Below are positions 3,413 to 6,453 of a stretch of DNA of 6,453 nt, one piece after another; the first letter of the stretch is position 1, and the number at the start of each line of letters is the position of its first letter. The notes under the pieces are model-generated. The model was not told the DNA's origin and did not search any database. It saw only the letters and a program-made list of their open reading frames with translations. The position numbers and the translations under genes are program-made. The stretch covers positions 1 through 6,453 of the forward strand of contig JAFSXO010000197.1 of the NCBI GenBank assembly GCA_017444045.1, read 5' to 3'. This stretch comes from a bacterium (GTDB taxonomy: Bacteria; Vulcanimicrobiota; Xenobia; Xenobiales; Xenobiaceae).

Positions 3413-4774
3413 AGATTGATTAAGCAGCTTGCAGCTGCATTCTCCGCAGCTCTCTTCCTGAGTGCAGGGGGCTGCGTCTGAAGCTAATGGCGCTGGCTTG
3501 TGGCCTATCTTAGTGCAGGGGCAGGGGGCAATATGAAAGATGTCGCCGACCTTGGCCAGGCTTTCGGCCAGTCGGTCGATATCGGCTCTGGTGTTGTAAA
3601 CGTAGAAGCTGGCGCGGGTCGTGCCCGTCATGCCGATCTCCCGCATCAGGGGCTGGCAGCAGTGGTGTCCGGCGCGCACGCAGACCTCATCGCGTCCTAA
3701 AATTGTCGCAATATCGTGAGGATGCAGCTTTTTATAGCGGAAGGAGAGCACTCCGGAACGCTGCTGCAAATCCTTAGGCCCCAGTACGGTCGCGCCGGCC
3801 TCTTCCAGGCGCCTAATGGCGTACTCCATCAGCATCAGATCGTGGGAGCGTATGTCGGCAAAGCCGATCCTGCTTAAATAGGCACATGCCGCGCTTAAGC
3901 CAACCGCGCCGGTAATGTTGGGAGTGCCGGCTTCGAAGCGGTTGGGGATCTCGGCCCAGCTGGAGCGCTCGCGCTTTACGATGGAGATCATGTCGCCGCC
4001 GTAAAGGAATGGCGGCAGCTCTTCCAGGCAGCTCATGCGTCCCCAGAGCACGCCGATGCCCGTAGGCCCCAGCATTTTGTGCCCGGAGAAGGCCAGAAAA
4101 TCTACGCCGAGGCGCTGAACATCGCACTCCAGATGGGGAACGCCCTGCGAGCCGTCCAGAACTACGGTCGCTCCGGCTTCATGGGCCAGCTTAGCGATCT
4201 TCGCCACGGGGTGTACCGTGCCGAACACGTTGGATACCCAGGCAAAGGTCAGCAGCTTAGGCCGGTGGGAGAGAGCCTCCTGCAGAGAAGCCCAGTCTAT
4301 GGTGCCTTCAGGGGTAAGCTCTATCCAGCGAAGTTTGGCTCCCTTGCGCAGAGCCAGCTGCTGCCAGGGCACCAAGTTGGCGTGATGCTCGCTAAGTGGC
4401 AGGGCGATCTCATCGCCGGCCTGGATATTTTTTTCGCCCCAGCTATAGGCCAGAAAGTTAAGCGAGGCTGTAGCGCCTGAAGTAAAAATAACCTCGTTGC
4501 GGTCACTGGCTCCGATAAAGCTGGCCACGGTCTGGCGGGCGCTGTCGTACGCCGCTGTAGAGGCGCCGGAAAGCCGGTACAGCCCGCGGTGAATGTTGGC
4601 GTAGCTGTGGCTCTGGAAATTGACCATAGCCTCGATGACCTGGCGGGGCATCTGGCTGGAAGCCGCACTGTCCAGATAGGCCAAAGGACGCTCGGGATCG
4701 CCGTCAGCAAATACGGGAAAATCAGCGCGTAGATCGCCTAAAGACATTTCACTTGACATATCGCTTAAAGACAT
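3407..4774 (-). CDS. sufS: SufS cysteine desulfurase with Cys-rich C-terminal tail
   Basis: A PLP enzyme that removes sulfur from L-cysteine, leaving alanine and an enzyme persulfide. Visible residues: TSGATASLN (99-107) for phosphate binding, His131 in SEHHANLVPW, Asp207 and Gln210 in VVLDGSQGVPH, the PLP lysine Lys233 in FSGHKMLGPTG, and catalytic Cys372 in RAGHHCCQPLM; Arg387 lies in TTRASFYVYNT. This marks it as a group II (SufS) desulfurase. Next to Cys372 is Cys373, where many homologues have Ala. Length is 455 residues against about 405-415 in the family. The extra length is a 10-residue repetitive N-terminus and a tail of about 40 residues with six cysteines (418, 420, 437, 443, 446, 448; CPC and CGECSC). 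The first ATG is chosen because GAGGA (4785-4789) lies 10 nt upstream; Met10 is an alternative. It follows sufD after 13 bp and is clearly in the same transcript. Confidence 0.96.
   Translation of the reverse strand: MSLSDMSSEMSLGDLRADFPVFADGDPERPLAYLDSAASSQMPRQVIEAMVNFQSHSYANIHRGLYRLSGASTAAYDSARQTVASFIGASDRNEVIFTSGATASLNFLAYSWGEKNIQAGDEIALPLSEHHANLVPWQQLALRKGAKLRWIELTPEGTIDWASLQEALSHRPKLLTFAWVSNVFGTVHPVAKIAKLAHEAGATVVLDGSQGVPHLECDVQRLGVDFLAFSGHKMLGPTGIGVLWGRMSCLEELPPFLYGGDMISIVKRERSSWAEIPNRFEAGTPNITGAVGLSAACAYLSRIGFADIRSHDLMLMEYAIRRLEEAGATVLGPKDLQQRSGVLSFRYKKLHPHDIATILGRDEVCVRAGHHCCQPLMREIGMTGTTRASFYVYNTRADIDRLAESLAKVGDIFHIAPCPCTKIGHKPAPLASDAAPCTQEESCGECSCKLLNQSH
4730..4774. repeat. In-frame 27-bp-spaced duplication at the start of sufS
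   Basis: On the minus strand, the 18 bases starting at 4774 (ATGTCTTTAAGCGATATG) and those starting at 4747 (ATGTCTTTAGGCGATCTA) agree at 15 positions. This gives the protein start MSLSDMSSEMSLGDL, with three methionines in ten residues. It looks like a small local duplication that moved the start codon upstream. Confidence 0.6.
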
Positions 4775-4784
4775 ATCGTACCAT

Positions 4785-4789
4785 TCCTC
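4785..4789 (-). promoter_or_regulatory. Ribosome binding site deciding the sufS start
   Basis: GAGGA on the minus strand overlaps the sufD stop codon (TGA, 4790-4788) and sits 10 nt before the ATG at 4774. The alternative internal ATG at 4747 has only a weak AAGTGAA before it, so the upstream start is preferred. The overlap suggests translational coupling of sufD and sufS. Confidence 0.6.
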
Positions 4790-6134
4790 AATCGGCTTGC
4801 TCGTCGCTGAAGGCCAGCCATTCCTCTCCCAGGTGGCTGTTGAGTAACTGACCTAGGTAAAAGCGTCCGGGATCATGCCGGAAATGGCCGGTAATCTCGT
4901 GCAGGAAACCGCTTACGATTAGGCGCCGCGCTTCTTCGGGCCTGATGCCGCGGCTCTGCAGGTAAAACTCCTGTTCGGGATCGTAGCTGGTGAAATTGGC
5001 TCCGTGGGTGCAGCGCACGTCATCGGCGATGATCTCCAGCTGGGGCTGGGAGTAAGCGTGAGCGCGCGGTGACAGCAGGAGGTTGCGGTTCTTTTGATAG
5101 GCATCGCTCTTCTGCGCCGCTCCGCAGACGTCTATATTGCCGGCGAATATGCTGCGCGCTTCGCCGTCCAGGGCGCAGTGGTAAAGCACATCGGACTTGC
5201 TGTGCCCAGTGTGGTGTTTCTGAAGCAGATTTATCTCAAAATTCTGCCGATCTTTGGCGTAGGTCAGGCCGTAAACCTGGCTGCTGGCGTTGGCTCCGGC
5301 GATGTCGCTCTGGAAAAATACCTTATTGTCGAGACCGCCCAGGCTGATGAGGAAAATGTCGGCGTTAGAGCCTTCCTGCATGTAGACATGGACGTTCACC
5401 AGGGAAAAGGTCTCCGGCTCCCAGTCTAAGACCAGGGCGTACTGCAGGGAGGAATTTTCGGCCAGATTGATCTCGATGGTCGGAACGGACTGGCTGTTGG
5501 AGCATCCTGGGCGGAAATGCTCGATTACCGAGGCCTGACTCCCGCTTTCCAGGCGCAGCACGGAATGGGGAAGAAAAACAGCCGACTGGGGAACGTGCTC
5601 AATTTTTATGGTTCCAGATGTGGCGGTGTCGCGGGGAACGTCCAGCCAGGCTCCGCCGTTTCTCCAGGCTGCGTTGAGGGCTCCGTAATAATCGCGCTGG
5701 TGGCGCTGATCCAGGAAGAAGAAGCTTTCCAGGCTGGGCTCAGCGGCCAGGGCGGCGCTCATGGACAGGCCGGTAATGCCAGCGGGGCAGCCTGCGTAGC
5801 TGGAGCCAGCACCGATAACCGAAAAGTTTGCGGGTGTTTCGCTCCCTGCGCAGATTTCGGCCGCTAATTTCGCCGCATCGTCTGCGCTGGGCTCATTGCC
5901 GTCGCTTTCGGCAAAGGAAGCATACGGATTAATATAATAATCGGGCAGGGCAAAATGCTCCAAAAAGCTCAGACGCCAGGCCTCGTCCTTGTGTGTCGGC
6001 GTAGCTAAATGGCGGGCGGCCAGCAGGCCGGCCTTGCGCTTGGCGGCGCTCCATTCGGGTTCGCCATAGGTTTTGGCTAAGAAATCTGTGGTCTGGCAGG
6101 CTAAAGCCGCTGATTTTAGGGTTGTGGTGCTCAT
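4788..6134 (-). CDS. sufD: SufD, scaffold subunit of the SufBCD complex
   Basis: SufD pairs with SufB in the SufBC2D scaffold where Fe-S clusters are assembled. The 448-residue product has the SufD layout: a variable helical N-terminus (1-60, including HKDEAWRLSFLEHF), a long beta-helix core (about 160-370, e.g. SVLRLESGSQASVIEHF and GEARSIFAGNIDV), and the conserved C-terminal block LEIIADDVRCTHGANFTSYD, FYLQSRGI, EEARRLIVSGFLHEI. His377 in CTHGA is at the position of E. coli SufD His360, proposed as a cluster ligand at the SufB-SufD interface. The core motifs KNRNLLLSPRAHAYSQPQLEI are as in the family. The ATG lies 4 bp after the sufB stop, and its TAGGA ribosome binding site (6142-6146) is inside the sufB end, indicating translational coupling. 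Nothing broken is seen. SufB is excluded because the separate SufB C-terminus lies directly upstream. Confidence 0.94.
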   Translation of the reverse strand: MSTTTLKSAALACQTTDFLAKTYGEPEWSAAKRKAGLLAARHLATPTHKDEAWRLSFLEHFALPDYYINPYASFAESDGNEPSADDAAKLAAEICAGSETPANFSVIGAGSSYAGCPAGITGLSMSAALAAEPSLESFFFLDQRHQRDYYGALNAAWRNGGAWLDVPRDTATSGTIKIEHVPQSAVFLPHSVLRLESGSQASVIEHFRPGCSNSQSVPTIEINLAENSSLQYALVLDWEPETFSLVNVHVYMQEGSNADIFLISLGGLDNKVFFQSDIAGANASSQVYGLTYAKDRQNFEINLLQKHHTGHSKSDVLYHCALDGEARSIFAGNIDVCGAAQKSDAYQKNRNLLLSPRAHAYSQPQLEIIADDVRCTHGANFTSYDPEQEFYLQSRGIRPEEARRLIVSGFLHEITGHFRHDPGRFYLGQLLNSHLGEEWLAFSDEQAD

Positions 6135-6138
6135 GCTA

Positions 6139-6453
6139 TTATCCTACCGATCCTTCCATCTCCATCTTGATGAGGCGGTTCAGCTCTACCGCGTATTCCA
6201 TGGGCAGCTCCTTGGCAAAGGGCTCAAAGAAGCCGTTGACGATCATGGCCACGGCATCGCTTTCGCTGATACCCCGGCTCATAAGGTAGAACAGCTGCTC
6301 GTCGCCGACCTTGGACACCGTAGCCTCGTGGCTGACGCTGGCGGTGGCGTTGTTGACATCCATGTAAGGATAAGTATCGGAGCGGGAGTGATCGTCGAGC
6401 AGCAGGGCATCGCAGCGCACGTTGCTCTTTACAAAGTCGGCCTTGGGAGTCAC
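6139..6453 (-). CDS. sufB: SufB, scaffold subunit of SufBCD, C-terminal part only
   Basis: Only the last 104 residues are in the window; the frame runs off the right edge, and the GTG at 6453 is an internal valine codon rather than a start. The visible part is highly conserved SufB: SNVRCDALLLDDHSRSDTYP, SHEATVSKVGDEQLFYLMSR, GISESDAVAMIVNGF and the end ELPMEYAVELNRLIKMEMEG-SVG. Cys14 of the fragment (codon 6412-6414) and Glu43 (6325-6327) are 29 residues apart, the same spacing as Cys405 and Glu434 of E. coli SufB, which are needed for cluster assembly. The sequence style is closer to the Firmicutes/actinobacterial type (CDALLLDD.SRSDTYP) than to E. coli SufB (CDSMLIG). It is the first suf gene visible; sufC is presumed upstream. 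Confidence 0.96.
   Translation of the reverse strand: MTPKADFVKSNVRCDALLLDDHSRSDTYPYMDVNNATASVSHEATVSKVGDEQLFYLMSRGISESDAVAMIVNGFFEPFAKELPMEYAVELNRLIKMEMEGSVG

Noticed and set aside
4079..4480. Plus-strand open frame of 133 codons antisense to sufS
   Set aside because: It is a shadow of the sufS coding sequence, with no recognisable domain.
5069..5867. Open frames on the plus strand antisense to sufD (e.g. 5094-5429, 5517-5867)
   Set aside because: They lie wholly inside a well-conserved gene, have no family motifs, and are explained by its codon composition.

Overview
The window carries the 3' end of a SUF iron-sulfur cluster assembly operon on the minus strand (positions 6453 down to 1761). 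Two unrelated plus-strand genes lie to its left (3-536 and 744-1685). All five suf genes are recognised from conserved motifs: sufB (only its C-terminal 104 residues), sufD, sufS, sufU and a MIP18/DUF59 protein of the SufT type. In transcription order this is B-D-S-U-T. No sufC lies between sufB and sufD or between sufD and sufS, so the SufC ATPase, if it belongs to this operon, must be encoded upstream of sufB outside the window.

The plus-strand gene at 744-1685 looks like GspC, the inner-membrane clamp protein of a type II secretion system: a membrane anchor, an HR domain, a charged linker and a PDZ domain. It implies a diderm (Gram-negative type) bacterium. The domain plan resembles deltaproteobacterial/myxobacterial GspC, but this is a weak taxonomic hint. 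The partial gene at the left edge is a DUF6273-type protein with an FGE/C-type-lectin-like C-terminal signature, common in gut Firmicutes and spirochaetes. The mix of a SufU/SufT-type SUF system with a T2SS component suggests an uncultured, probably anaerobic, diderm lineage; I cannot name it.

Layout: 3-536 DUF6273 protein (5' end missing); 537-743 two adjacent perfect hairpins; 744-1685 gspC; 1686-1760 convergent intergenic region with an inverted repeat; 1761-2435 sufT; 2436-2697 an AT-rich, repeat-dense spacer; 2698-3159 sufU; 3160-3406 a spacer with two dispersed repeat elements and a multi-hairpin element; 3407-4774 sufS; 4788-6134 sufD; 6139-6453 sufB.

The genes work together as follows: SufS takes sulfur from cysteine, SufU (Zn-bound) accepts the persulfide and passes it on, SufB-SufD (with SufC) build the cluster, and SufT assists maturation or delivery. 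sufB-sufD-sufS are tightly packed (4 and 13 bp gaps), while sufU and sufT are each separated by about 250 bp of repeat-rich DNA. The most unusual features are a cysteine-rich C-terminal tail on SufS, a 120-residue acidic disordered N-terminal extension on SufT, a degenerate 30-31 bp phased repeat between sufU and sufT, and a family of palindromic repeats found three times in the window, one copy supplying the sufS stop codon.
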